Assembly (NCBI GenBank): GCA_963662155.1
Contig: OY759270.1
Span: forward strand, 56,396,374 to 56,460,373
Direction: 5' to 3'
DNA length: 64,000 bases
Source: Lamellibrachia columna
Lineage: Eukaryota > Annelida > Polychaeta > Sabellida > Siboglinidae
Positions 54,415 to 64,000 of the stretch are shown here, piece after piece. Below the pieces are notes generated by a model. That model was not told where the DNA came from, made no database searches, and saw only the letters and a program-made list of their open reading frames with translations. Within the stretch, counting starts at the first letter, position 1. Every line of letters begins with the position of its first letter. Made by a program: the position numbers and the translations under genes.

Positions 54415-56548
54415 AAAGGTTCGAGCCAATGCAGGTGTCAGGGCAAGACTCTCCAGGGCCAACCCAGCATCCACCATGAGAGCCTGTGTGGCAAATCTAC
54501 ACAGGTGCCAGGACAAGACTCTCCAGGGCTAACCCAGCATCCACCACGAGAGCCTGTGTGGCAAGTCTAAACAGGTGCCAGGGCAAGACTCTCCAGGGCC
54601 CAACCCAGCATCCACCACAAGAGCCTGTGTGGCAATTCTACACAGGTGTCAGGGCAAGACTCCAGGGCCCAACCCAGCATCCACCATGAGAGCCTGTGTG
54701 GCAAGTCTACAGATGCCAGGACAAGACTCTCCAGGGCCAACCCAGCATCCACCACGAGAGCCTGTGTGGCAAGTCTACACAGGTGCCAGGGCAAGACTCT
54801 CCAGGGCCCAACCCAGCGTCCACCACAAGAGCCTGTGTGGCAAGTCTACACAGGTGTCAGGGCAAGACTCTCCAGGGCCCAACCCAGCATCCACCACGAG
54901 AGCCTGTGTGGCAAGTCTACACAGGTGTCAGGGCAAGACTCTCCAGGGCCAACCCAGCATCCACCACGAGAGCCTGTGTGGCAAGTATACACAGGTGTCA
55001 GGGCAAGACTCTCCAGGGCCAACCCAGCATCCACCACGAGAGCCTGTGTGGCAAGTCTACACAGGTGTCAGGGCAAGACTCTCCAGGGCCCAACCCAGCA
55101 TCCACCACGAGAGCCTGTGTGGCAAGTCTACACAGGTGTCAGGGCAAGACTCTCCAGGGCCCAACCCAGCATCCACCACGAGAGCCTGTGTGGCAAGTCT
55201 ACACAGGTGTCAGGGCAAGACTCTCCAGGGCCCAACCCATCATCCACCACGAGAGCCTGTGTGGCAAGTCTACACAGGTGTCAGGGCAAGACTCTCCAGG
55301 GCCCAACCCATCATCCACCACGAGAACCTGTGTGGCAAGTCTACACAGGTGTCAGGGCAAGACTCTCCAGGGCCAACCCAGCATCCACCACGAGAGCCTG
55401 TGTGGCAAGTCTACACAGGTGCCAGGGCAAGACTCTCCAGGGCCCAACCCAGCATCCACCACGAGAGCCTGTGTGGCAAGTCTACACAGTTGTCAGGGCA
55501 AGACTCTCCAGGGCCAACCCAGCATCCACCACGAGAGCCTGTGTGGCAAGTCTACACAGATGTCAGGGCAAGACTCTCCAGGGCCCAACCCAGCATCCAC
55601 CACGAGAGCCTGTGTGGCAAGTCTACACAGGTGTCAGGGCAAGACTCTCCAGGGCCCAACCCATCATCCACCACGAGAGCCTGTGTGGCAAGTCTACACA
55701 GGTGTCAGGGCAAGACTCTCCAGGGCCAACCCAGCATCCACCACGAGAGCCTGTGTGGCAAGTCTACACAGGTGTCAGGGCAAGACTCTCCAGGGCCCAA
55801 CCCATCATCCACCACGAGAGCCTGTGTGGCAAGTCTACACAGGTGTCAGGGCAAGACTCTCCAGGGCCCAACCCATCATCCACCACGAGAACCTGTGTGG
55901 CAAGTCTACACAGGTGTCAGGGCAAGACTCTCCAGGGCCAACCCAGCATCCACCACGAGAGCCTGTGTGGCAAGTCTACACAGGTGCCAGGGCAAGACTC
56001 TCCAGGGCCCAACCCAGCATCCACCACGAGAGCCTGTGTGGCAAGTCTACACAGTTGTCAGGGCAAGACTCTCCAGGGCCAACCCAGCATCCACCATGAG
56101 AGCCTGTGTGGCAAGTCTACACAGATGTCAGGGCAAGACTCTCCAGGGCCCAACCCAGCGTCCACCACAAGAGCCTGTGTGGCAAGTCTACACAGGTGTC
56201 AGGGCAAGACTCTCCAGGGCCCAACCCATCATCCACCACGAGAGCCTGTGTGGCAAGTCTACACAGTTGTCAGGGCAAGACTCTCCAGGGCCCAACCCAT
56301 CATCCACCACGAGAGCCTGTGTGGCAAGTCTACACAGTTGTCAGGGCAAGACTCTCCAGGGCCAACCCAGAATCCACCACGAGAGCCTGTGTGGCAAGTC
56401 TACAGTTGTCAGGGCAAGACTCTCCAGGGCCCAACCCAGCATCCACCACGAGAGCCTGTATGGTAAGTCTACACAGTTGTCAGGGCAAGACTCTCCAGGG
56501 CCCAACCCAGCATCCACCACGAGAGCCTGTATGGCAAGTCTAGTAAAT
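54415..56548. repeat. 70/71-bp minisatellite grown inside the hAT element, about 30 copies
   Basis: The period is 71 bp (55081 to 55152) or 70 bp where CCC is CC (GGGCCAACCC). The unit contains CAGGGCAAGACTCTCCAGGG, CATCCACCACGAGAGCCTGT and GGCAAGTCTACACAGG. All three plus frames lack stops, so ORFs of 467-691 codons simply rotate among three peptides. Copies with 70 and 71 bp and with GCATCC/TCATCC variants occur in patterned blocks. Confidence 0.96.
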
Positions 56549-57075
56549 GCAGAACGTAATGGACGTCATCGTGAAGGCCGTGAACTATGTTCGCACTTAT
56601 GGTCTACATCACAGGTAGGACCACCTACCTGTGGTCTACATCACAGGTAGGACCAGCACCTTCCGGCCGAGATGAAAGCGCAACATAAACAATTCCTGCG
56701 CTGAACCGAAGTGCCCTTGCTAGGTTGGGTCGCATGTGTACTAGAGATAAGTGTATTCATGGAGAAGAAGGGTGCAGAAGTACCGGCATTCGCTGACCCC
56801 TTATGGATGTGCGATTTTGTATGTCTACTCTACATCACGACGCACCCCAATCAGCTGAACGCCCAATCCTAGGGAAGAGAACAACTGATCAATGAACTCT
56901 GCCAGTTTGTCTCCACTTTCAAGACAAAGTTACGATTGTAGGAGACACAACTGTGGGATGCAAATTACATGTACTTCCCGACACTCATGGAGAATAACCG
57001 GCCAGTCCGGACACGTGAGCCTTCGTAGCATTCAGGGAGCTGCAGAGACGGAAGTTTGCTGACATCAGATCTATT
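56541..57075 (+). pseudogene. hAT transposase remnant (GTF2IRD2/ZBED-like)
   Basis: After the array the plus strand reads VMDVIVKAVNYVRTYGLHHR, then a 32-bp duplication (56601 and 56633) and frame change, EMKAQHKQFLR, KKGAEVPAFADPLWMCDFVC, LLYITTHPNQLNAQS, GREQLINELCQFVSTFKTKL and ANYMYFPTLMENN. This order (KVVN.IR, W....FL.ITxHLNxLNxxLQG, F..KL.LW) is that of the hAT transposases from which vertebrate GTF2IRD2 was domesticated. Stops and shifts make it dead. The N-terminal half is only faintly visible before 54415. Confidence 0.75.
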
Positions 57076-57241
57076 TACAACAGTACTCGATACCACTGCT
57101 ACACACAATGTATATATTGTACCAGTTACAACGAGGATAATGTCCTTATGTACGTGCGTGTGTGCATGTGTGGCCCACTGACCTTTTCCAAGTAACTATT
57201 TGGCCCTCCATTCATAAAGGTTGCTGAACCCTGTGTTAAAC

Positions 57242-57365
57242 TATCATTCATATTTCCTTTCCATATGAACACCTTAGGAATGCATGGTGACATTGTTATG
57301 GTAAATACTGCAAACAGAACGAGTCTGTCACTTACTACAGATGCAAATCAAGTGCTCATAAAATA
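57242..57365. other. Intergenic spacer between the hAT element and the minus-strand gene
   Basis: About 120 bp, no feature. Confidence 0.5.
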
Positions 57366-57367
57366 GT

Positions 57368-57373
57368 TTTATT
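57368..57373 (-). promoter_or_regulatory. Polyadenylation signal AATAAA (minus-strand gene)
   Basis: TTTATT on the plus strand, AATAAA on the minus, about 750 nt beyond the stop codon of the minus-strand gene. Another A-rich candidate is absent in between, so a 3' UTR of 57.35-58.12 kb is likely but unproven. Confidence 0.4.
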
Positions 57374-58124
57374 ATACACAGTTGACTACATTTCAGATCG
57401 GTGTCAAGAACTATATTTACACAATGAAGTTCCCATTACACAACTACCTACTACATGAAGTTGACAATCAGCAAGGCATAAACCATCTACTTCCAATGCT
57501 TTGTTTAAAAACTTAGCAACTAGCTCTGAAACGACATGGGAGTTTTTATAATATATATCTTCAGTGCAATACACATTAACTCTGAGAGGGAATTTGCCCA
57601 GTTCTAACATTCTATAAGGTACAGCATTTACAGCAGGTAACTTTAATGTTGCAGCGTCTGTGATATTTACATCTCACCTGCGTATTCTATATAATAGAAA
57701 AAAAACTGAGAAATGGTTTATTACTGTCCACATGAACATAAAAAGATGCACACATTGCACTACATTTATAACAGACTGTTGCATACTGTAACAGTGCACT
57801 AGTTCTTCACAATTTCTTCATAGCAACAATGTTTTTAACAGTGTATTAAAATCCAATACAGTTTAACTGAACTGGAATCAGTACTAATACAAATCGGCAA
57901 GGAATACAGGAAGTCACGCTGTGAGCTGCTTTCGTGAGACCGTGAGACGGTAAACTGGGCTGTTCTGTGACAATTGGGTTGACTGCTCAGGACAACTGTG
58001 TGCACTAGTTCCAGATGACACAGTCTAAGAGGTCCAGCCTTAGTCACACAGACATCAGTTGGTGATGAGACCAGACAGTCTCAACACGCACTGCGTCTGT
58101 AACAAGCCTGTCATTCCTCATACC

Positions 58125-58146
58125 TCAGTGCTTCTTGCCACTTGTT
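58125..58146 (-). CDS. Unidentified minus-strand gene, last coding exon
   Basis: Minus-strand acceptor TTTGATTGCAG, then 22 nt that complete a Lys codon and add TSGKKH and TGA (58125-58127). Phase matches the donor at 59109. The 3' UTR follows toward 57.36 kb. Confidence 0.6.
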
Positions 58147-58337
58147 CTGCAATCAAACAGAAACATGAGAATGTAAACCGAGATGCCAATTAGTGTTGTC
58201 CATATCAAAATCTAACAAGTTCAGACTTGGTTCATCAACTTTCCCTGGATTGCCCTACGTTGCCTGCCACTGCCACAGAAGTGACATCACTTGCACACTG
58301 GTATTCATACCAGCATGTCTCCTCATGAACATACAGC

Positions 58338-58455
58338 AACCTAACTTGTAACAAGTAATAAACCTAACTTGTAACAAGTAATAAACCTAACTTGTAACAA
58401 GTAATAAACCTAACTTGTAACAAGAAATAAACCTAACTTGTAACAAGTAATAAAT
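58338..58455. repeat. 23-bp repeat, 5 copies
   Basis: The unit is AACCTAACTTGTAACAAGTA plus ATA. TTGTAACAAG is nearly palindromic in each copy. It lies in the last intron of the minus-strand gene. Confidence 0.92.
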
Positions 58456-58554
58456 AAAATTAACACTAACAGCTAAACTCAAACTGAAAATAACAAACAC
58501 CGACTGAACTACTGTTATGTTAATATATCAGAATCTTTAAAACCAACGTGAAAA

Positions 58555-58995
58555 GTGTGCTGCTATATATGGCTCTAAGACATGGAGAGTAACCAAGACA
58601 ATAACCCGAATGTTACAAACATTCATTAACAAATGTCTGAGATACATCCTGAAAACCAAATGGCAAGATAAAACCACAAACAAAGAAATCTGGAGGAGGA
58701 CAGACCAACACAGCATCAGGAGAGAGATTGCAAGAAGAAAATGGACATGGACAGGACACACCCTCCGAAAACAAACCAACAATGTCACAAGACAGGACTT
58801 CGACTGGAATCCACAAGGAAAAAAAACCAGGCAAACCCAAAACTACTTTGAGGAGATCAATAGCCGAGGAAGTAAAGAAACATGGAACCACCTGGAAAGA
58901 AATGAAGAAAGCAGCAAACAACAGTGCATTGGAAAAGAATTGTTTCGGCCCTATGCTCTACCTTGAGCGAACAGGACTAATTAAAGTAAAGTAAT
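58555..58995 (+). mobile_element. RTE/BovB-like LINE C-terminal fragment
   Basis: Plus strand: YGSKTWRVTKT-like start (58566), MLQTFINKCLRYILKTKWQD, IWRRTDQHSIRREIARRKW, TWTGHTLRKQTNN and WNPQGK, then after a shift in an A-run near 58825 KPGKPKTTLRRSI and EEVKKHGTTWKEMKKAANN. This is the well-known RTE-type C-terminus (CLR.IL...W.D..N..LW, RKW.WIGHTLRK, WNPQGKR..GRP). It lies antisense in the last intron of the minus-strand gene. Confidence 0.9.
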
Positions 58996-59108
58996 ATAAC
59001 ACAATATAAGATACCATAGTATTTCTATTCCTGCTGTTTATGCATGAACATGTGAGCTGCATCCACTGCCAAAGGTTCTCCAACCCAACTGCAAATGGAG
59101 ACACTTAC

Positions 59109-59334
59109 TTGTGCTTATTCTTGTGTTTGTTCTTGCGGTGTTTTATGGACGCCTTATGTACCCTGCCTCCATGTACGCCTGGCACGGGCCCCCGGCCAGC
59201 CTCCCCACTGCCTGTCTTGCTCTGGCCGCTGTGGACGCCTCCATTACTCAAGTGAGCCGTATTCGTGTCATTCTGGTTGTTTTCGTCATTCGCTAATGTA
59301 GGTGTCGCTGGAGGGCTTGCTGACACCATCTCGC
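59109..59334 (-). CDS. Unidentified minus-strand gene, penultimate exon (Ser/Thr/Asn-rich, Lys/His tail)
   Basis: 226 nt between acceptor GCTATTGTAG and donor CACAA|GTAAGT on the minus strand, phase 1 in and 2 out. It encodes EMVSASPPATPTLANDENNQ, a Gly/Ser-rich disordered stretch (HSGQSKTGSGEAGRGPVPG), and a Lys/His-rich tail ending KHRKNKHKNKH. Spliced to the next exon it ends HKTSGKKH. A low-complexity, strongly basic C-terminus of this type suggests a nuclear or RNA-associated protein. I do not recognise the family. Confidence 0.7.
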
Positions 59335-59439
59335 CTACAATAGCAAGAGCATTCAATTGCGTAGGCTCGTTTCACATGTGGTTACTGTTTTGGTTAGATT
59401 GTAATGAATGTGTTTGGGAAGCTTTTATTTATGTAGCAT

Positions 59440-60375
59440 TGTGCATGCAGGGTTAGATGTAGCGGTGGCATTGTGCATGCAGGGTTAGATGTAACGGTGG
59501 CATCGTGCATGCAGGGTTAGATGTAGCAGTGGCATCGTGCATGCAGGGTTAGATGTAGCGGTGGCATGGTGCATGCAGGGTTAGATGTAGCGGTGGCGTT
59601 GTGCATGCAGGGTTAGATGTAGCGGTGGCATTGTGCATGCAGGGTTAGATGTAGCGGTGGCATTGTGCATGCAGGGTTAGATGTAGCGGTGGCATTGTGC
59701 ATGCAGGGTTAGATGTAGCGGTGGCATCGTGCATGCAGGGTTAGATGTAGCGGTGGCATTGTGCATGCAGGGTTAGATGTAGCGGTGGCATTGTGCATGC
59801 AGGGTTAGATGTAGCGGTGGCATTGTGCATGCAGGGTTAGATGTAGCGGTGGCATTGTGCATGCAGGGTTAGATGTAGCGGTGGCATTGTGCATGCAGGG
59901 GTAGATGTAGTGGTGGCATTGTGCATGCAGGGTTAGATGTAGCGGTGGCATTGTGCATGCAGGGGTAGATGTAGTGGTGGCATCGTGCATGCAGGGTTAG
60001 ATATAGCGGTGGCATTGTGCATGCAGGGTTAGATGTAGCGGTGGCATTGTGCATGCAGGGTTAGATGTAGCGGTGGCATTGTGCATGCAGGGTTAGATGT
60101 AGTGGTGGCATTGTGCATGCAGGGTTAGATGTAGCGGTGGCATTGTGCATGCAGGGGTAGATGTAGTGGTGGCATTGTGCATGCAGGGTTAGATGTAGCG
60201 GTGGCATTGTGCATGCAGGGGTAGATGTAGTGGTGGCATTGTGCATGCAGGGTTAGATGTAGCGGTGGCATCGTGCATGCATGCAGGGTTAGATGTAGCG
60301 GTGGCTGTTAGATGTAGCGGTGGCATCGTGCATGCAGGGTTAGATGTAGCAGTGGCTGTTAGATGTAATGGTGGC
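59440..60375. repeat. 32-bp minisatellite, about 29 copies
   Basis: The unit contains GGTTAGATGTAGCGGTGGCA and TTGTGCATGCAG. Variants are ATCGTGCATG and GGGGTAGATGTAGTGG; the latter recurs in a dimeric pattern around 59880-60240. The first unit starts at GTGCATGCAGGGTTAG at 59440. TGCATGCA is palindromic in each copy. Confidence 0.96.
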
Positions 60376-60988
60376 TGTTAATTTACTTCCACTTCCGAGA
60401 TTAAATATTGCGGCAGACAAAAGGCATATATGGACAACCTTGCAAAACAAAAAATGAAAATTAATACCAATGCTGTGAAATAGAAAGTAATGTCGCTTAT
60501 ATGTAGAATTGTACAAAAATTGTACAAGAACATTTTCTGAAGCGTCTGAACGTTATTTGATGCCAAATCAAATGTTTATTTCCAATAGACTGTTTGTGCC
60601 ACTCGCACATCTATCAGCACATGCAGTCGCACACAAAAAAAGCTAATTGAGAGCGACAAATTTGTATTAATAGGAGTCACCGACTCCTTTTTGTTTTACT
60701 TATAATAATTAGCTTATTCTAAATAATAGTAGAAACAAGAGCATTTCTCATCTCAACTCAACTTGATGTTTACAGAATAGTTGGAGTCCAAGTGGCTGAA
60801 GTCACAGCTGATTTACAGTTTTGTTAATAAGCAACGCCTGGCAATGAATTAGGATTAGAAAAAGTACCTTAATTTAGCCTAAATGCTAAAGATGCGGCAA
60901 TGCCATAACTTTATCCAGAAGCTTTTTGAAATGCAAAGTGGCAAAGGCCATAAAGAGTTTGTGTGCTGGAGTCTTTCCACAAAATGTA
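60376..60988. other. Intron of the minus-strand gene, no recognised feature
   Basis: AT-rich and unique. Confidence 0.5.
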
Positions 60989-62318
60989 TTTGCTTCGGCT
61001 TCTACTTCTAACAATTTGTTTGTATTGGCTTCTACTTCTAACAATTTGTTTGTATTGGCTTCTACTGCTAACAATTTGTTTGTATTGGCTTCTACTGCTA
61101 ACAATTTGTTTGTATTGGCTTCTACTGCTAACAATTTGTTTGTATCGGCTTCTACTTCTAACAATTTGTTTGTATTGGCTTCTACTTCTAACAATTTGTT
61201 TGTATCGGCTTCTACTTCTAACAATTTGTTTGTATTGGCTTCTACTTCTAACAATTTGTTTGTATCGGCTTCTACTGCTAACAATTTGTTTGTATCGGCT
61301 TCTACTTCTAACAATTTGTTTGCATTGGCTTCTACTGCTAACAATTTGTTTGTATTGGCTTCTACTTCTAACAATTTGTTTGTATCGGCTTCTACTTCTA
61401 ACAATTTGTTTGCATTGGCTTCTACTTCTAACAATTTGTTTGTATCGGCTTCTACTTCTAACAATTTGTTTGTATTGGCTTCTACTTCTAACAATTTGTT
61501 TGTATTGGCTTCTACTGCTAACAATTTGTTTGTATCGGCTTCTACTTCTAACAATTTGTTTGCATTGGCTTCTACTTCTAACAATTTGTTTGTATCGGCT
61601 TCTACTTCTAACAATTTGTTTGTATTGGCTTCTACTGCTAACAATTTGTTTGTATTGGCTTCTACTTCTAACAATTTGTTTGCATTGGCTTCTACTTCTA
61701 ACAATTTGTTTGTATCGGCTTCTACTTCTAACAATTTGTTTGCATTGGCTTCTACTTCTAACAATTTGTTTGTATTGGCTTCTACTGCTAACAATTTGTT
61801 TGTATTGGCTTCTACTTCTAACAATTTGTTTGCATTGGCTTCTACTTCTAACAATTTGTTTGTATCGGCTTCTACTTCTAACAATTTGTTTGCATTGGCT
61901 TCTACTTCTAACAATTTGTTTGTATTGGCTTCTACTGCTAACAATTTGTTTGTATCGGCTTCTACTTCTAACAATTTGTTTGCATTGGCTTCTACTTCTA
62001 ACAATTTGTTTGTATCGGCTTCTACTTCTAACAATTTGTTTGTATTGGCTTCTACTGCTAACAATTTGTTTGTATTGGCTTCTACTGCTAACAATTTGTT
62101 TGTATCGGCTTCTACTTCTAACAATTTGTTTGCATTGGCTTCTACTTCTAACAATTTGTTTGTATCGGCTTCTACTTCTAACAATTTGTTTGTATTGGCT
62201 TCTACTGCTAACAATTTGTTTGTATTGGCTTCTACTTCTAACAATTTGTTTGTATTGGCTTCTACTTCTAACAATTTGTTTGTATTGGCTTCTACTTCTA
62301 ACAATTTGTTTGCATTCA
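60989..62318. repeat. 30-bp minisatellite, about 44 copies, exact period
   Basis: The unit contains GGCTTCTACTTCTAACAATT and TGTTTGTATT. Two sites vary: TTCTA/TGCTA and GTATTGG/GTATCGG/GCATTGG. The order of variants is non-random; the same multi-unit series recurs (for example around 61380-61560 and 61860-61980), showing block duplications. Ten codons per unit gives long frames on both strands; none is credible as a gene. Confidence 0.97.
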
Positions 62319-62609
62319 ATCGATGAAATAATGAGTTAATTAGTTATTTAATTAATTATAGCTTTGTAGTGATCTTCTCCTGGAAATTCTCGACAGATAA
62401 AATAAAAAACATATTAAAATGATTAAAGCATTTACAAGTACAAAACATGCAATCGGAACACTGCCATCAATTCAAGAACATTTAGAATTTGAACAGACAG
62501 AAAACAAAGTACACAGTTCAACATTAAATTAGTTAAATTCACAGTCTGTGGAAATACTATGCTAAAAATATCATGATATTTATTAAGGAAACCACAGGAC
62601 TGTACTTAC

Positions 62610-62643
62610 ATTTCTCGAGCTGGTCGGCAATACCACTGACAGC
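62610..62643 (-). CDS. Unidentified minus-strand gene, 34-nt upstream exon
   Basis: Minus-strand acceptor GTTGTTGCAG, donor AAAT|GTAAGT. In the frame required by the next exon it reads AVSGIADQLEK plus the first base of a Cys codon. This is short, helical and consistent with the end of a structured domain. The rest of the gene lies beyond the window. Confidence 0.65.
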
Positions 62644-62812
62644 CTGCAACAACAACAAAACATACAGACCACTGTCATTCTAACGAGACGCAAGTAATGA
62701 GCAATTGCGATACCATCAGTTTTGTTCACATCACTACATCAACAGTGCAGGCCTGTGTTAAAACTCACTCCTCAATTCTTTGAGCCCACCGTAAATCTGG
62801 TTGGTTGATGTA
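62644..62812. other. Intron sequence of the minus-strand gene
   Basis: No feature recognised. A short AACAACAACAAAAC stretch lies at the acceptor side. Confidence 0.4.
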
Positions 62813-63690
62813 CACATACGTAGGGTGTGAATAGTTTAAGTAATATGTAGTGTGTGAATAGTTTAAGTAATGTGTAGCATGTGAATAGTTGAAGTAATAT
62901 GTAGCATGTGAATAGTTTAAGTAATGTGTAGCGTGTGAATAGTTTAAGTAATGTGTAGCATGTGAATAGTTGAAGTAATATGTAGTGTGTGAATAGTTTA
63001 AGTAATGTGTAGCATGTGAATAGTTGAAGTAATATGTAGAGTGTGAATAGTTTAAGTAATGTGTAGCATGTGAATAGTTGAAGTAATATGTAGTGTGTGA
63101 ATAGTTTAAGTAATATGTAGAGTGTGAATAGTTGAAGTAATATGTAGTGTGTGAATAGTTTAAGTAATGTGTAGCATGTGAATAGTTGAAGTAATATGTA
63201 GTGTGTGAATAGTTTAAGTAATGTGTAGCATGTGAATAGTTGAAGTAATATGTAGAGTGTGAATAGTTTAAGTAATATGTAGCGTGTGAATAGTTTAAGT
63301 AATGTGTAGCATGTGAATAGTTGAAGTAATATGTAGTGTGTGAATAGTTTAAGTAATGTGTAGCATGTGAATAGTTGAAGTAATATGTAGAGTGTGAATA
63401 GTTTAAGTAATGTGTAGCATGTGAATAGTTGAAGTAATATGTAGTGTGTGAATAGTTGAAGTAATATGTAGTGTGTGAATAGTTGAAGTAATATGTAGTG
63501 TGTGAATAGTTGAAGTAATATGTAGTGTGTGAATAGTTGAAGTAATATGTAGTGTGTGAATAGTTGAAGTAATGTGTAGCATGTGAATAGTTGAAGTAAT
63601 ATGTAGTGTGTGAATAGTTGAAGTAATATGTAGTGTGTGAATAGTTGAAGTAATATGTAGTGTGTGAATAGTTTAAGTAATATGCACAGT
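62813..63690. repeat. 25-bp minisatellite, about 34 copies
   Basis: The unit is GTGTGAATAGTTTAAGTAAT plus ATGTA. Three variable sites (TTTAAG/TTGAAG, ATATG/ATGTG, TAGTG/TAGCA/TAGAG) co-vary, forming 50-bp dimers through most of the array and near-identical 25-bp monomers at the right end (63430-63660). Confidence 0.96.
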
Positions 63691-64000
63691 CGGTTTAATA
63701 AAAGAGGGCAAACTTGTTAAATCATTGAAAGAACTGACTCTGATCATTAGATCGCATGATTTGTGAATCACCAGATGCAGCCTTGTTTTGACACTAATTA
63801 ATACTAAAATCATAAACAAAAACTGGAAATAGTATAGAATGCATATTACACTTTTGTGCAGTTAGTAAGTGTTATTAGTCAGAAATACCAAATATAATAA
63901 TTCGACAGGTCGAAGGAAAGTGGTGTACTAATGATTTACACACATGCCTGGAATACATTTTTTACATTGGCTGCCGTTGGCTACAATATCAAATGACATC
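63691..64000. other. Unique AT-rich sequence at the window edge
   Basis: No gene, RNA or repeat recognised. Confidence 0.5.

Larger units (their letters stand above)
54092..57241 (+). mobile_element. hAT DNA transposon with perfect 8-bp target-site duplication
   Basis: TGTTAAAC occurs at 54092-54099 and again at 57234-57241. The element between starts CAGGGGTCGGCAACCT and ends AAGGTTGCTGAACCCTG, giving imperfect terminal inverted repeats. An 8-bp duplication and CAGGG.TC..CAACCT ends are hAT hallmarks. Internal sequence is a decayed transposase plus a 2.1-kb array. A CCTAACCCTAACCC stretch lies just inside the left end. Confidence 0.93.

Noticed and set aside
54575..56650. 691-codon ORF resembling a Ser/Pro/Arg-rich protein
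   Set aside because: Three-frame-open 70/71-bp array within a hAT element.
60886..62339. Coiled-coil-like NTNKLLEVEA protein on the minus strand and Asn/Ser-rich protein on the plus strand
   Set aside because: Readings of a perfect 30-bp array inside an intron of the minus-strand gene.

Overview
The window is animal nuclear DNA. It has introns with GT..AG borders, polyadenylation signals, several non-LTR retrotransposon clades, a hAT transposon, a decayed Polinton/Maverick, and very dense tandem repeats: my own tally of the arrays listed below is about 26 kb, near 40% of the window. Recognisable host genes are an LAT-type amino-acid transporter (SLC7A) and a cyclophilin-like PPIL6. Heavy minisatellite load, including arrays that straddle exon/intron borders, recalls what I remember being reported for amphioxus genes, so a cephalochordate is my best guess. 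That is inference only; another invertebrate deuterostome or a lophotrochozoan is possible.

Layout. 1-4.5 kb: two minus-strand LINE fragments of different clades, the first with its reverse-transcriptase palm amplified in frame as a 60-bp minisatellite. 4.9-6.9 kb: a 57-bp array. 7-15 kb: the last exons of the SLC7A gene on the plus strand, separated by arrays; one array is built from the exon end plus its 5' splice site. 15-18.6 kb: small arrays, a second copy of the probable SLC7A 3' end, and LINE pieces. 18.8-29.3 kb: a GC-richer dead Polinton on the minus strand (PolB, packaging ATPase, small basic protein, an accessory virion-type protein, a 2.4-kb higher-order array, small membrane proteins, integrase, major capsid protein fragment). 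29.4-38.1 kb: more LINE fragments, a MITE-like inverted-repeat element and arrays. 38.7-42.7 kb: a 42-bp array, a frameshifted FLYWCH-type zinc-finger coding segment and tetranucleotide repeats. 43-53.8 kb: complete PPIL6 in eight phase-consistent coding exons, a LINE in intron 1 and arrays in most larger introns. 54.1-57.2 kb: a hAT element with a perfect 8-bp target-site duplication and a 2.1-kb array grown inside its dead transposase. 57.3-62.7 kb: the 3' end of an unidentified minus-strand gene, three phase-consistent exons and a polyadenylation signal. 62.8-63.7 kb: a 25-bp array.

The unifying theme is local tandem duplication. Early stages (5-bp, 22-bp and 32-bp duplications) and mature arrays (20-46 copies) are both visible, and the source of several arrays can be read directly: two 5' splice sites, a reverse-transcriptase palm, a LINE C-terminus, a hAT transposase and a Polinton basic-protein gene. 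The two tandem splice-donor arrays, one in SLC7A and one in PPIL6, are the most interesting observations. Nearly all long open reading frames in the window are array artefacts.
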